The notes: a model not told the origin generated them from the sequence alone. Shown: positions 24,081-31,503, counted from the stretch's first letter. The stretch is 32,676 bases of DNA from Akkermansiaceae bacterium UBA3385 (GCA_002358905.1 DEPT01000064.1:1-32676), one strand, 5' to 3'. Numbers and translations are program-made.

Positions 24081-25927
24081 GGATGGGGGTGTTTGTTGAG
24101 GTGTTTGTTCAGGAAGGGTATGATGTGCCGGGCGTAGAGTTGCGGTTCGTGGGCAGGGTCGGCAAAGCCGTGGGCTTCATCGGGGTAGGTGACCAGGGTG
24201 ACATCCTTGCCCGCTGCGCGGAGAGCTTTATAGAGCCTTTGGGAATGCTCCGGGGGAATAAGGGTGTCCTTGCCCCCGTAGTACAGCAGGAGCGGCTCCT
24301 GGAAATTATCCGCGTGGTACACGGGAGAAATGCTGCGCAGATGAGCTCTGCCTTCCGCTGTGCTGATATCTCCGATGGTGAGGGAATCTTCCCCTGCAAA
24401 GGGAGCATCCATGCCATTCATTTTCTGCAGGTGAAGCATGAGGTCCTGGGGGCCGAATAAGGAAATTCCGCAGGTGTATAGACCAGGGGTGAATGCCAGC
24501 GCTGCAGTGACGGCATAGCCGCCGTAGGAACCACCGAAGATGGCGATTTGATTCTGCTGTGCGATTCCTTGCCGGATGAGCCAGGGAATGGCATCATTCA
24601 CGTCTGTCTGAATGCAGCCTTTGCCCCATTGGCGGTTTCCGGCATGCATGAAGCTGCTGCCCCAGCCGCGCGAGCCGCGGAATTGGGGTTGCACTACGGC
24701 GAATCCCTGGCTCACGAGGTACTGCACGCGCCAGTCGTATGAATCATCTGTCCGCATGCGCGGGCCACCATGCACGAAAATGACTGTGGGGAAGGGGCCT
24801 TTGCCATCCGGCAGGGTGTAGTAGACGGGAATGCGTGTTCCGTCTGCTGCGGGGTATTCGGCAAATTGTGTGGGCCGGGTTGGTGGCACTGGTGCGGCAG
24901 ATTTTTCTAACGGAACACAGCCTTTGCCGGCGGAATACATCATCAGTCTGAAGGGACCGGAGTTTTCGCTTACCCAGGCAAGGAGTTTTGATTCGTCATC
25001 GGATACGGCTACCATGCGGGCTGATGATTCCTGGGGGAGTCCGCGGAGAAAGTCTGATACCAGGCCGCATGGCCGCAGCGGGTGGTATTGCAGTTTTTCA
25101 CGCATGGTACAGTAGCCTAATACTGTGCCGTCGGTCCGGGGGAGAATGCCGGATATTTCTGCGTTTTTGCCATTGCTGATATTGTTCAGCTGGCCGGTGG
25201 CCGGGTCGTACTCTGCCAGGACTGCATGCTCTGTCTGGTAATCATGGAGCAGAAGTATGCGACCTCGGTCATTGATGCCGACCAGTTGCAGGCGGTTTGC
25301 TGTTGGTAACTGCAATATGGGGGTGAATGTACTGCTGCCCGCTTTATATTCGAGCGTTTTAGAGCCGTCCTTATTCCAGCGCAAGGCGGCTTTCAATATG
25401 CCGTCTCCATCCATAGCCCAGGCGATGCTGCCCGGTGCTGTATCATGAAACGGCTGGAAAGAAAGAGCTGCAGCCTGGGGGCTTACCTTATAGAGTGGTG
25501 CATCTGCAGTAGGTGTGTCGGCTCCTTGAATGGTGAATTCGGCGGTTCCTGCATGTTCTCGCACATGCGTAAGCCTGAACCATTCCGGTGCGTCAGCTGG
25601 GGTGCTGATTTGCAGACTGCCTGTTGCAGAAAGTGTGCCGAGTTGGCTTTTTCCCCCTTTATCGGAGCCGAAGAAAAACATAGCGCCGTTCTCAAGGAAT
25701 ACAGCTTGCTGGACTGATATATCGCAGCTCAGCTCATGCGTGGAATCACCAGTGTGAATGCGTATGCAGTTTTGCTCAGGCGTGGTGGTGACGATGGTAT
25801 CCAGCGTCTTTGAATATCCCAGCAGCGTGTAGCTCATTTCTGCATTCTGGTACGCGCGCGCAACTGTCTCCGTTGCGCCCAACTGGGAGCAACTCAGCCA
25901 TATACAGAGAGTCAGCCAGCATTTCAT
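24077..25927 (-). CDS. Secreted S9-family (prolyl oligopeptidase/acylaminoacyl-peptidase type) serine peptidase
   Basis: A 616-aa protein. An N-terminal signal peptide (MKCWLTLCIWLSCSQLGATE) is followed by a long beta-propeller-like region and a C-terminal alpha/beta-hydrolase domain from about residue 350. The catalytic triad is visible: Ser467 in GGSYGG, Asp554 in GGKD, His586 in AHGF. HGGPRMR, upstream of the triad, forms the oxyanion site of the family. It should cleave peptides outside the cytoplasm. Downstream it overlaps a 51-aa His-rich membrane protein gene by 4 nt. Upstream, a strong terminator for the preceding small gene ends 6 bp before its ATG, so it needs read-through or an unseen promoter. 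Confidence 0.88.
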   Translation of the reverse strand: MKCWLTLCIWLSCSQLGATETVARAYQNAEMSYTLLGYSKTLDTIVTTTPEQNCIRIHTGDSTHELSCDISVQQAVFLENGAMFFFGSDKGGKSQLGTLSATGSLQISTPADAPEWFRLTHVREHAGTAEFTIQGADTPTADAPLYKVSPQAAALSFQPFHDTAPGSIAWAMDGDGILKAALRWNKDGSKTLEYKAGSSTFTPILQLPTANRLQLVGINDRGRILLLHDYQTEHAVLAEYDPATGQLNNISNGKNAEISGILPRTDGTVLGYCTMREKLQYHPLRPCGLVSDFLRGLPQESSARMVAVSDDESKLLAWVSENSGPFRLMMYSAGKGCVPLEKSAAPVPPTRPTQFAEYPAADGTRIPVYYTLPDGKGPFPTVIFVHGGPRMRTDDSYDWRVQYLVSQGFAVVQPQFRGSRGWGSSFMHAGNRQWGKGCIQTDVNDAIPWLIRQGIAQQNQIAIFGGSYGGYAVTAALAFTPGLYTCGISLFGPQDLMLHLQKMNGMDAPFAGEDSLTIGDISTAEGRAHLRSISPVYHADNFQEPLLLYYGGKDTLIPPEHSQRLYKALRAAGKDVTLVTYPDEAHGFADPAHEPQLYARHIIPFLNKHLNKHPHP

Positions 25928-25933
25928 ATCCCG

Positions 25934-25973
25934 GAAAAAAAAGAGGCAGGCAACGGAGTTTCCGCTACCTGCC
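25934..25973 (-). terminator. Intrinsic terminator after the CxxCxGxG mini-protein gene
   Basis: On the minus strand a 13-bp stem (25973-25961 with 25957-25945, two G-U pairs) is followed by TCTTTTTTTT. It lies between the 63-aa gene and the S9 peptidase and abuts the latter's start codon. Confidence 0.85.
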
Positions 25974-25997
25974 CCGGAAAGGGGTGAACCTTATTTA

Positions 25998-26189
25998 TTA
26001 ATACTCGCTGTTGCGGCCTGTGCCTCTGCAGTGAACGCAATTAAAATTGCCATTGAAGCCGCTGCCGTTGCAGAAGATGCAGCGCATGTTAGCGTTGCAG
26101 TCAAAGGGGCGTTCGTCTGTGGAAGCGCCGATAGCAAAGCCGCTGATGGTTACGCAGGCGGCTACGAGAGTCATCATTATTTTCTTCAT
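25998..26189 (-). CDS. Secreted 63-aa DnaJ-type CxxCxGxG zinc-motif protein
   Basis: A 63-aa protein. Residues 1-22 are a signal peptide (MKKIMMTLVAACVTISGFAI, cleavage near GAS). The mature 40 residues hold two copies of the DnaJ-type motif, CIFCNGSG (Cys37, Cys40) and CVHCRGTG (Cys51, Cys54), enough for one zinc site. An AAAGGA ribosome site precedes ATG 26189. It has its own promoter (26287-26314), a structured leader and a strong terminator, so it is expressed on its own. Function is unknown; a periplasmic redox or metal-binding role is possible. Confidence 0.8.
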   Translation of the reverse strand: MKKIMMTLVAACVTISGFAIGASTDERPFDCNANMRCIFCNGSGFNGNFNCVHCRGTGRNSEY

Positions 26190-26239
26190 GTTTGTTATCC
26201 TTTCTGTTTTGAGGTAGGTATAATTTGGTGATGGGTTAC

Positions 26240-26278
26240 CCTGATTTGTCTCATTTGTGAGATGAATGTAGAATCAGG
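26240..26278 (-). promoter_or_regulatory. Nested hairpin at the 5' end of the mini-protein leader
   Basis: CCTGATT (26240-26246) pairs with AATCAGG (26272-26278), and inside it TCTCA (26249-26253) pairs with TGAGA (26258-26262). It starts right at the predicted transcription start and could stabilise or regulate the mRNA. Confidence 0.4.
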
Positions 26279-26286
26279 TTGCTTTT

Positions 26287-26314
26287 AATATAGCAAAACA
26301 AGTGCAGAAGTCAA
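26287..26314 (-). promoter_or_regulatory. Predicted promoter of the CxxCxGxG mini-protein gene
   Basis: On the minus strand TTGACT (26314-26309), a 16-bp spacer ending TTTTGC, and TATATT (26292-26287). It closely resembles the GTPase operon promoter. The leader is about 90 nt. Confidence 0.65.
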
Positions 26315-26418
26315 CAGAAATGCGACACTAACAAATAAAAAAATAGCAATAACGCTACAATTCTGCATTTTTGCGGGATGGAGCAGGGGGCATGCATCCA
26401 CAGTCAGGCCGGAGAGGG

Positions 26419-26455
26419 CAAAAAGAAACCAGGCCATTCCGTGAGGAATGGCCTG
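26419..26455 (-). terminator. Terminator carried with the rplS fragment
   Basis: On the minus strand an 11-bp perfect stem (26455-26445 with 26440-26430) with a 4-nt loop, followed by GTTTCTTTTTG. It lies 34 bp beyond the L19 stop codon, as expected for a native rplS terminator. Confidence 0.8.
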
Positions 26456-26488
26456 AGTCATGAAAAGGTTTGGTGTAATTCCGTGAGA

Positions 26489-26740
26489 TTAGCGGATGGT
26501 CTTCACGGTGACAGCTTCCTTACCCACGCGGTTGCGGAGGTAGTGGAGCTTGGCGCGGCGCACCTTACCGCGGGTCACTACTTCAATCTAGGCAATCTTG
26601 GGGGTGTGGATGGGGAAGGAGCGTTTCACGCCTTCGCCGTAGGCAATCTTACGAACGGTGAAAGCCTCGTTGATGCCGGCGCCACGCTTGGCAATGACGA
26701 TGCCCTGGAAGATCGGCACGCGTTCCTTGCCATCCGCAAG
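26489..26740 (-). pseudogene. rplS: Headless ribosomal protein L19 fragment with internal stop
   Basis: The minus strand encodes about 83 C-terminal residues of ribosomal protein L19: GKERVPIFQGIVIAKRGAG, then NEAFTVRKIAYGEGVKRSF, PIHTPKIA, a TAG stop (26590-26588), then IEVVTRGKVRRAKLHYLRN and a normal TAA at 26491-26489. The TAG most likely replaced a Lys codon by one base change. The 5' third is missing: at about 26723-26740 the sequence switches to the fucA 3' end on the other strand through a shared stretch of about 15 bp. It cannot make L19, so an intact rplS must exist elsewhere. The fragment keeps its terminator. Confidence 0.88.
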
Positions 26741-26836
26741 AATATAGGCTACTCCGTACCCGAAGGCCAGCCCCTGTACAACTTCCGCGAGTACAACGGC
26801 TACACCATGGGTATCGCCGGCGAGAAAAAGGACTGA
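26723..26836 (+). pseudogene. fucA: Headless fucA 3'-end copy (candidate attR)
   Basis: These 114 bp encode the last 37 residues of FucA (FLAIRKNIGYSVPEGQPLYN ... GEKKD) and stop at TGA 26834-26836. They match 2662-2775 with seven mismatches; six are silent (including TAA to TGA) and one gives Ala to Ser. The open frame continues upstream only as antisense of the rplS fragment, so no functional protein is expected. The silent-biased differences mean the segment came from a working fucA allele. A terminator follows at 26863, suggesting that this is an authentic fucA end displaced by insertion. Confidence 0.85.
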
Positions 26837-26862
26837 TAGTTCGTCTTACGTATTCTCATTTT

Positions 26863-26900
26863 AGCCGCGCTGTGGTGCTTGTCACTGCAGCGCGGCTTTT
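26863..26900 (+). terminator. Terminator after the fucA 3'-end copy
   Basis: AGCCGCGCTG (26863-26872) pairs with CAGCGCGGCT (26888-26897), followed by TTTTAG. It differs from the terminator behind the full-length fucA. The remainder up to 27092 shows no gene, tRNA or repeat that I can recognise. Confidence 0.7.
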
Positions 26901-27092
26901 AGTGCCAACGTGTTATGATGCCCTGTGTAAGTTACTCGCAGAGAGTACGCAACATTGTTTACTTGTGCTCATCTGGCGAGGTAACCCGGTGGCTGCATGC
27001 TGCTAAAATTGACTTTGGCGGGGCCTTAACTCTTCGGAGCACGGGACTCTATTGAAACTTAACTGGAGAGGTACTTCCGTCATCGCTTGCGG

Positions 27093-28115
27093 CTACGCTG
27101 CAGACTTCCCCAGGGCTTCCCAGAAAGCCTCGGCATTTACTACGGGTCGCTGGTCCACATAGCGGGTGCGCAGCAGCGTGGCATCCCGGTGGCCGATTTC
27201 AATTTGCAGCTCTGCGTAGCTGCGGAAGTGGCTCAGGTGATAGCTGGCAAAGGTATGCCGCAGAGCATCCTGTGGCCATTTTCTGCCGCGTCCCCAGCCG
27301 GCGGCGTGGCGAAGCGCCTGCCAGTGGCGCAGCCAGTTGGCGGGGCATATTGTTGCGGTGTCAGGCTGCTGGTGCTTACGCAATATCCGCAGCAGCGGCC
27401 GGTGAATCGTCACCCTCCGGGCGCCGCCCGTTTTGCTGTGCTGCGGCAGAATATAGATAGCCTGCGCCTGCAAATCCACCTGCGTCCAGGTGATCCGTGC
27501 CACCTCATGCGGGCGGATGCCCGCGTACAGCATCATGCCCACCGCCGCCGCACAGCTGCCGCCTTGGTAGCTTTCTGCTGTGGTGGTAAGCTGCGCAATC
27601 TCCTGCGGGGTGAGAATCGGCACTGGATTCTCTTTCACCCGTGGTGCTTCCACCCGCGCCACTGGGTTTGCATCGCACCAGCCGTGTTTCATGGCGGTGG
27701 AAAATACCCCGCTGAGAATCAGCCGTGCTTTCTGTCGTTGCCGTGGCGTATCAAAAGCTTTCTCAATATATTCCGCGCATTCATGAGGCGTGATGCTGCG
27801 CATCCGGCGTTTCGCTAGTCCCTTGCAGCGTAGCATGAACCTGCGCGTATAGTAGCGGAAATCATATACCGTCCGAATCCGTCTGTCTTTCCTCGCCTTC
27901 TGCGCTGCGGCCACGGCTTGCTCGAAGCTCACCGTTCGTTCCTGTTGTTTGAGCGCTTCTGCCCCGGCAGCAATGCACCGCTTTGCGCGGTTGATGCTGC
28001 CCCTGTTCGCAGCCAGAAGTTCTTTTGCGAGGATAGAGGCTTCGAGGATGGGTACCCCCGTGGCTTGCAGAATTGCCAGCGCGGCTTTGTTGTCGATGTC
28101 CTGTTGCGGTTTCAT
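27093..28115 (-). CDS. Tyrosine-type site-specific recombinase (integrase)
   Basis: A 340-aa protein with an N-terminal SAM-like core-binding domain (about 64-150) and a catalytic domain (about 165-330). Catalytic residues: Arg201 in YAGIRPHE, Lys228 in HSKTGGARR, Arg286 in DALRHTFAS, His309 in IGHRD and the nucleophile Tyr319 in TRYVD. The first histidine of the usual HxxR box is replaced by Asp283, a variant I associate with Verrucomicrobia/Planctomycetes-type integrases. It lies 256 bp beyond the displaced fucA end and just inside two related palindromes, so it is the likely mobiliser of this region, although it sits outside rather than between the fucA repeats. It appears intact. Confidence 0.9.
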   Translation of the reverse strand: MKPQQDIDNKAALAILQATGVPILEASILAKELLAANRGSINRAKRCIAAGAEALKQQERTVSFEQAVAAAQKARKDRRIRTVYDFRYYTRRFMLRCKGLAKRRMRSITPHECAEYIEKAFDTPRQRQKARLILSGVFSTAMKHGWCDANPVARVEAPRVKENPVPILTPQEIAQLTTTAESYQGGSCAAAVGMMLYAGIRPHEVARITWTQVDLQAQAIYILPQHSKTGGARRVTIHRPLLRILRKHQQPDTATICPANWLRHWQALRHAAGWGRGRKWPQDALRHTFASYHLSHFRSYAELQIEIGHRDATLLRTRYVDQRPVVNAEAFWEALGKSAA

Positions 28116-28123
28116 GGTTTATG

Positions 28124-28140
28124 GCTTTCGGAAAGCGTAA
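28124..28140. promoter_or_regulatory. Half-degenerate palindrome upstream of integrase (site 1)
   Basis: GCTTTCGGAAAGCGTAA lies 8 bp before the integrase start. It is the reverse-complement version of the larger palindrome at 28265-28289. It could be an operator or a recombination site. Confidence 0.5.
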
Positions 28141-28264
28141 GTCAAGCACACAAACTGTTTTATTTCCAGAAGATTCAATTGAAAGACACTGGTTTTCATT
28201 CACAATGAATAGCATTCTATTCTCATTTGTTAATGCCTGTACATCAGTAGAATAAGTATGCTAT

Positions 28265-28289
28265 TTTTACGCTTTCCGAAAGCGTAAAA
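28265..28289. promoter_or_regulatory. 25-bp palindrome (site 2) upstream of Sel1-repeat gene
   Basis: Arms of 12 bp (TTTTACGCTTTC and its complement) around a central C. The two sites bracket a 124-bp AT-rich interval that must hold the integrase promoter and perhaps the promoter of the divergent gene. Confidence 0.65.
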
Positions 28290-28318
28290 TGACACATATC
28301 AGATATCGTCTGATGGCA

Positions 28319-30367
28319 ATGATAAAAATGAAAAATGTTTTAACTCTCATTCTGGTAGCGATTCTGTGTGTGGCTGATATGGCTGCGGCGGGCAATGCAC
28401 GAGAATTGTGGCGCGATGCCAACCGGGGCAATGTCGAGGCCATGCGGGTTCTCGGGCGTCGTCTGGTACAAGGTGAAAAAGGTTCAAAAAATGTCAGGAA
28501 TGGTATTGCCTGGCTGCAGAAAGCGGCGTCAAAGGGAGATACCAGCTCCATGGTGATGCTGGGGGATTTGTACCGTAAAGGAGATTGCGTAGCGAAGAAT
28601 AAGAACAAGGCCATCGGGCTTTATGAGCAGGCTGCACGCAATGGTAATGAGAATGCCGTAAAGCGCTTGGCTTCCTATGCGCCCGAGAGTGAATACTCCG
28701 GTAAGAAGAAGTCAGAGGAAAAGTCCGAACCGGCACCAGCACCGCTGGTAGATATTACCCATGTAAATTCGGCCCGTGTACCGAATCCTGAGGAAAAGTC
28801 CGAACCGGCTCCAGCACCGAAGGCAGATATTACCCATGTAGATCCGGCCAATGTACCGAATCCGGCCCGTGGGGGGGATATCCCTTCTGCTCCCGGGAGC
28901 GCTGAGGTGATTCATCAATTTGCCCGGCAGATTGCAGCATCTGCTGCCAGTCGGGGGATACAGAGTATTTCGGTGCTTACCTTCCAGAGTAATGGTGGGC
29001 AGAGCAATAACCTGACAGCGCATGTCCGCAGCTTGTTGCTGGAGGAGTTGATAAACAACTATTCGGAGAAGGTGGAGCTGTATGATCGAGAGGACAGCAA
29101 AGCTGTGGCCACGGAGAGCGGTTTTTCCATGAATGGCGAGCAGCTTACCAGTTCACATGCGTTGCTGGTGGGTGAGGTGTTCTTTGCTCCCGGTGATACG
29201 ATCGGCTATATTTCCTACCGCCTTTTCCGAGCAACTGATACGTCTATTGCCGATGCCGGGTGCCAGTCTGTTAAATGGGACAGCCATGAGCAGGCTATGT
29301 TTAACGGCAGTGTGACCTCACCGAATAACGGGAGCCTCCCCTGCATTCCGCAGTCTGAGCTGGATAAACTCGCCAACGGTCTTGCGCCCTTGAAACAGAC
29401 TGGCGTGGCCATGGGGCAGAGCGGTGCCTTCAGCAAGGAAAACACCCTGCAGATGCGTATGGCCTACGCGCAGATTATCCCGGTATTGCTGAAGGGGAAT
29501 ATCAGTTTGTTTGAGCGTGAGTTCTTCCTGCAGGCGGCGAGGGAAACCTCGCTGAGCGACCAGGAGGCCATGCCGGGGCAGCCGAAGGCCATCGGTCAGC
29601 TTAAGGAAATCCGCAGTGGCGAGGGAAGCAATCATTATAAATTGCAGGTAAGCGCCATTCCACGGGGGAGGCTTCTGCGTACCATTAATCTTAACCAGAA
29701 GGCCGGTAAGCTGGATGTTCAGAATTCGTCCTCTTCGTCTGCTTCTGGTCAGGCGCATAATGGGCAGAATGATTTCAGTAATTTCATGGACTCGCTGGAT
29801 GCAAAATACCGCGATGTGCAGCTGGTGTATGAATGCGAGGTGATTATATCCGATGATTATGAATTGCCGGAAAAGTATCATTGGCAAGAGGGAGATGGCA
29901 CTATCAATATTCATGATTCAGACTTTGCTGAGCACTATAGGAATAGCTCTTACGTAACAGGGAAACAAGCTGTAAGAAAAGCGCTTATGTCCAAGGCACG
30001 GGAGTGGTACCAGGCGAGTAATGGTGATAGAAAACAGGTGGAGAAAAAACTCTATGCTGCTGCCATCCTGGGATTGGACAATCGCCGATATGATGAAGGG
30101 GTTTTCTACTACGGACCTTTAATGATGTGTTTGCTGGATGCCCAGAGAGCCGTGAGTATGTCCATAGACGGTAGAATTGAAGATGTGTTTCAAGATATTG
30201 ATTATAATGACACTAACCTGCTGGAAAAATCCCCAGCGAAGGGAACTATATACAGCGAAAAAATTCATTACGAGACCAGAGTAGAATGGAAGGATGGTCT
30301 GCCCTGGAAGGTAAAGGCTCGTATCGATCTTTCGCTAATCAAAGATATACTTCTCAAGAAAGAATAA
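28319..30367 (+). CDS. Secreted Sel1-repeat protein with 25-aa tandem linker repeat
   Basis: A protein of about 682 aa. The signal peptide (MKNVLTLILVAILCVADMAAAG) is followed by two to three Sel1-like repeats (GNVEAMRVLGRRLVQGEKGS, GDTSSMVMLGDLYRKGD, GNENAVKRLASY). A linker of two 25-aa repeats (EEKSEPAPAP..DITHV) comes next, then a domain starting SISVLTFQSNGGQSNNLTAH that resembles the nucleotide-independent CsgG/FlgO-type fold, and a long C-terminal part that I do not recognise. I prefer ATG 28319 because it gives a normal signal peptide; ATG 28289 lies inside the palindrome and 28328 is also possible. It is 5 bp upstream of the CsgG/PEGA gene and likely co-transcribed with it. Envelope location is expected. 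Confidence 0.75.
   Translation: MIKMKNVLTLILVAILCVADMAAAGNARELWRDANRGNVEAMRVLGRRLVQGEKGSKNVRNGIAWLQKAASKGDTSSMVMLGDLYRKGDCVAKNKNKAIGLYEQAARNGNENAVKRLASYAPESEYSGKKKSEEKSEPAPAPLVDITHVNSARVPNPEEKSEPAPAPKADITHVDPANVPNPARGGDIPSAPGSAEVIHQFARQIAASAASRGIQSISVLTFQSNGGQSNNLTAHVRSLLLEELINNYSEKVELYDREDSKAVATESGFSMNGEQLTSSHALLVGEVFFAPGDTIGYISYRLFRATDTSIADAGCQSVKWDSHEQAMFNGSVTSPNNGSLPCIPQSELDKLANGLAPLKQTGVAMGQSGAFSKENTLQMRMAYAQIIPVLLKGNISLFEREFFLQAARETSLSDQEAMPGQPKAIGQLKEIRSGEGSNHYKLQVSAIPRGRLLRTINLNQKAGKLDVQNSSSSSASGQAHNGQNDFSNFMDSLDAKYRDVQLVYECEVIISDDYELPEKYHWQEGDGTINIHDSDFAEHYRNSSYVTGKQAVRKALMSKAREWYQASNGDRKQVEKKLYAAAILGLDNRRYDEGVFYYGPLMMCLLDAQRAVSMSIDGRIEDVFQDIDYNDTNLLEKSPAKGTIYSEKIHYETRVEWKDGLPWKVKARIDLSLIKDILLKKE
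28715..28864 (+). repeat. Two 75-bp tandem repeats inside the Sel1-repeat gene
   Basis: Units 28715-28789 and 28790-28864 encode EEKSEPAPAPLVDITHVNSA... and EEKSEPAPAPKADITHVDPA..., 25 residues each. They form an in-frame, Pro-rich spacer and could change copy number by slippage. Confidence 0.88.
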
Positions 30368-30372
30368 CCACC

Positions 30373-31443
30373 ATGAAAAACAAATATATTACTGCCGTTG
30401 TTTGCTGCCTGCTGGCAGCGCTGAGCACCCCTGCCGTTCAGGCTCAGGAGACGCCGACTTTTGTCGAGGCTCCTGCTTCCGCGGCAGAGAAGCCCATCAT
30501 AGCCGTGCCGCTCTTTACTAATAGGAGTAAGTCACATACCAAGCGTATTGCTCCCGGCAAATACACGAGCAAGGCTAAGTATGAAGCCACCGTAAACGTG
30601 GATGTTGATGCCAATGCCGAGAACTCTCGCTACATTGACAAGATGGATGTGGAGTATGCAGATGGTGAATGGCAGATCCCGGATGAAGCCTGCGAAATGG
30701 CAACCGATGCCGCTACTGCCGCCATTGCGAGTACCCGCCGTTTCCGGGTATTGTCCCGCAGCACTCCGGCTCTTAAGTCTGTGGATTCAGAAGTCCTGTT
30801 CCAGGCTACAGGTGGAGGTGTCGAAGCCACTCAGTATTTTACCGCGCTGAGAAGCTGCAATGCCAAGTATCTGTTGCTTGGGCGCCTGAACCGCTTCCGT
30901 GTGGATAAGACAGAGGGCGTGGCCTATGGCGTACTGCGTCGTCAGATTGTGACTACTGTCAGTGTTGACCTGCAGCTGATTGATGTGCAGACCATGGAAA
31001 TCATTGCCGGAGAGAATGTGCAGGAGGCTGTAGGCATGCGTATCCCCGAAGGTGTGACGAAGATAACAGGTGTCTATAACTGGGAATCGGTTATGCGTAC
31101 GGCTATTTCCCGCTGTGTACCCAAGTTCCTTAGCAAGATAAGCGTTTCTGCCAGTGCGTCCGATGAGTTGGAGTCCGCTGCTGCACCTGTTGAGGTGAGT
31201 ATTAATTCCACTCCCGAAGGCGCGGACGTTGAGTTCAACGGCAACTTTGTGGGTAATACGCCCTGTACTGTTTCGCTGCCTTCCAGCACGGGAGTGCTTT
31301 CCATCAGTGCTCCGGGGTATGAACCCTGGCGCAAGAACATCAAGCCTGCCGAGGGCCTGAGAATTGCCCCCAGACTGCGCGAACAGAAGGAGCCGGCAGC
31401 TCCCATAACACCGCCCACCAGCGATGTGCTGATTGTGCAGTAA
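30373..31443 (+). CDS. Secreted CsgG-like protein with C-terminal PEGA domain
   Basis: A 356-aa protein. The signal peptide MKNKYITAVVCCLLAALSTP ends near VQAQ. The middle part contains IIAVPLFTNRS, STRRFRVLSRS, AKYLLLGRLNRF and VSVDLQLIDVQTMEIIAGE, the strand order of CsgG/curli-assembly-type domains. Residues 273-325 (VEVSINSTPEGADVEFNGNF ... PGYEPW) are a PEGA domain, common on cell-surface proteins. There is no lipobox, so it would be periplasmic or surface-bound rather than a classic CsgG lipoprotein. I chose ATG 30373, 5 bp after the previous stop, because the signal peptide starts there; the frame is open further upstream, overlapping the previous gene. A terminator follows. Confidence 0.8.
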   Translation: MKNKYITAVVCCLLAALSTPAVQAQETPTFVEAPASAAEKPIIAVPLFTNRSKSHTKRIAPGKYTSKAKYEATVNVDVDANAENSRYIDKMDVEYADGEWQIPDEACEMATDAATAAIASTRRFRVLSRSTPALKSVDSEVLFQATGGGVEATQYFTALRSCNAKYLLLGRLNRFRVDKTEGVAYGVLRRQIVTTVSVDLQLIDVQTMEIIAGENVQEAVGMRIPEGVTKITGVYNWESVMRTAISRCVPKFLSKISVSASASDELESAAAPVEVSINSTPEGADVEFNGNFVGNTPCTVSLPSSTGVLSISAPGYEPWRKNIKPAEGLRIAPRLREQKEPAAPITPPTSDVLIVQ

Positions 31444-31465
31444 ATCATTTACTTATATCGAATTC

Positions 31466-31503
31466 AAACACCCCGGCGCTATCAGGTTCCGGGGTGTTTC
31501 TTT
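31466..31503 (+). terminator. Intrinsic terminator after the CsgG/PEGA gene
   Basis: AAACACCCCGG (31466-31476) pairs exactly with 31489-31499, an 11-bp stem, followed by CTTT. It ends the two-gene Sel1/PEGA operon. Confidence 0.8.

Noticed and set aside
26378..26836. 152-aa plus-strand open frame ending in the FucA C-terminus
   Set aside because: Its first 110 codons are antisense to the rplS fragment and its terminator, and only the last 37 codons are FucA. It is an accident of the chimeric junction, with no start context.
26900..27092. tRNA gene as integrase target
   Set aside because: I looked for a T-loop (GTTCRA-type) and acceptor pairing between the fucA tail and the integrase and found none; the same holds for the rest of the window.
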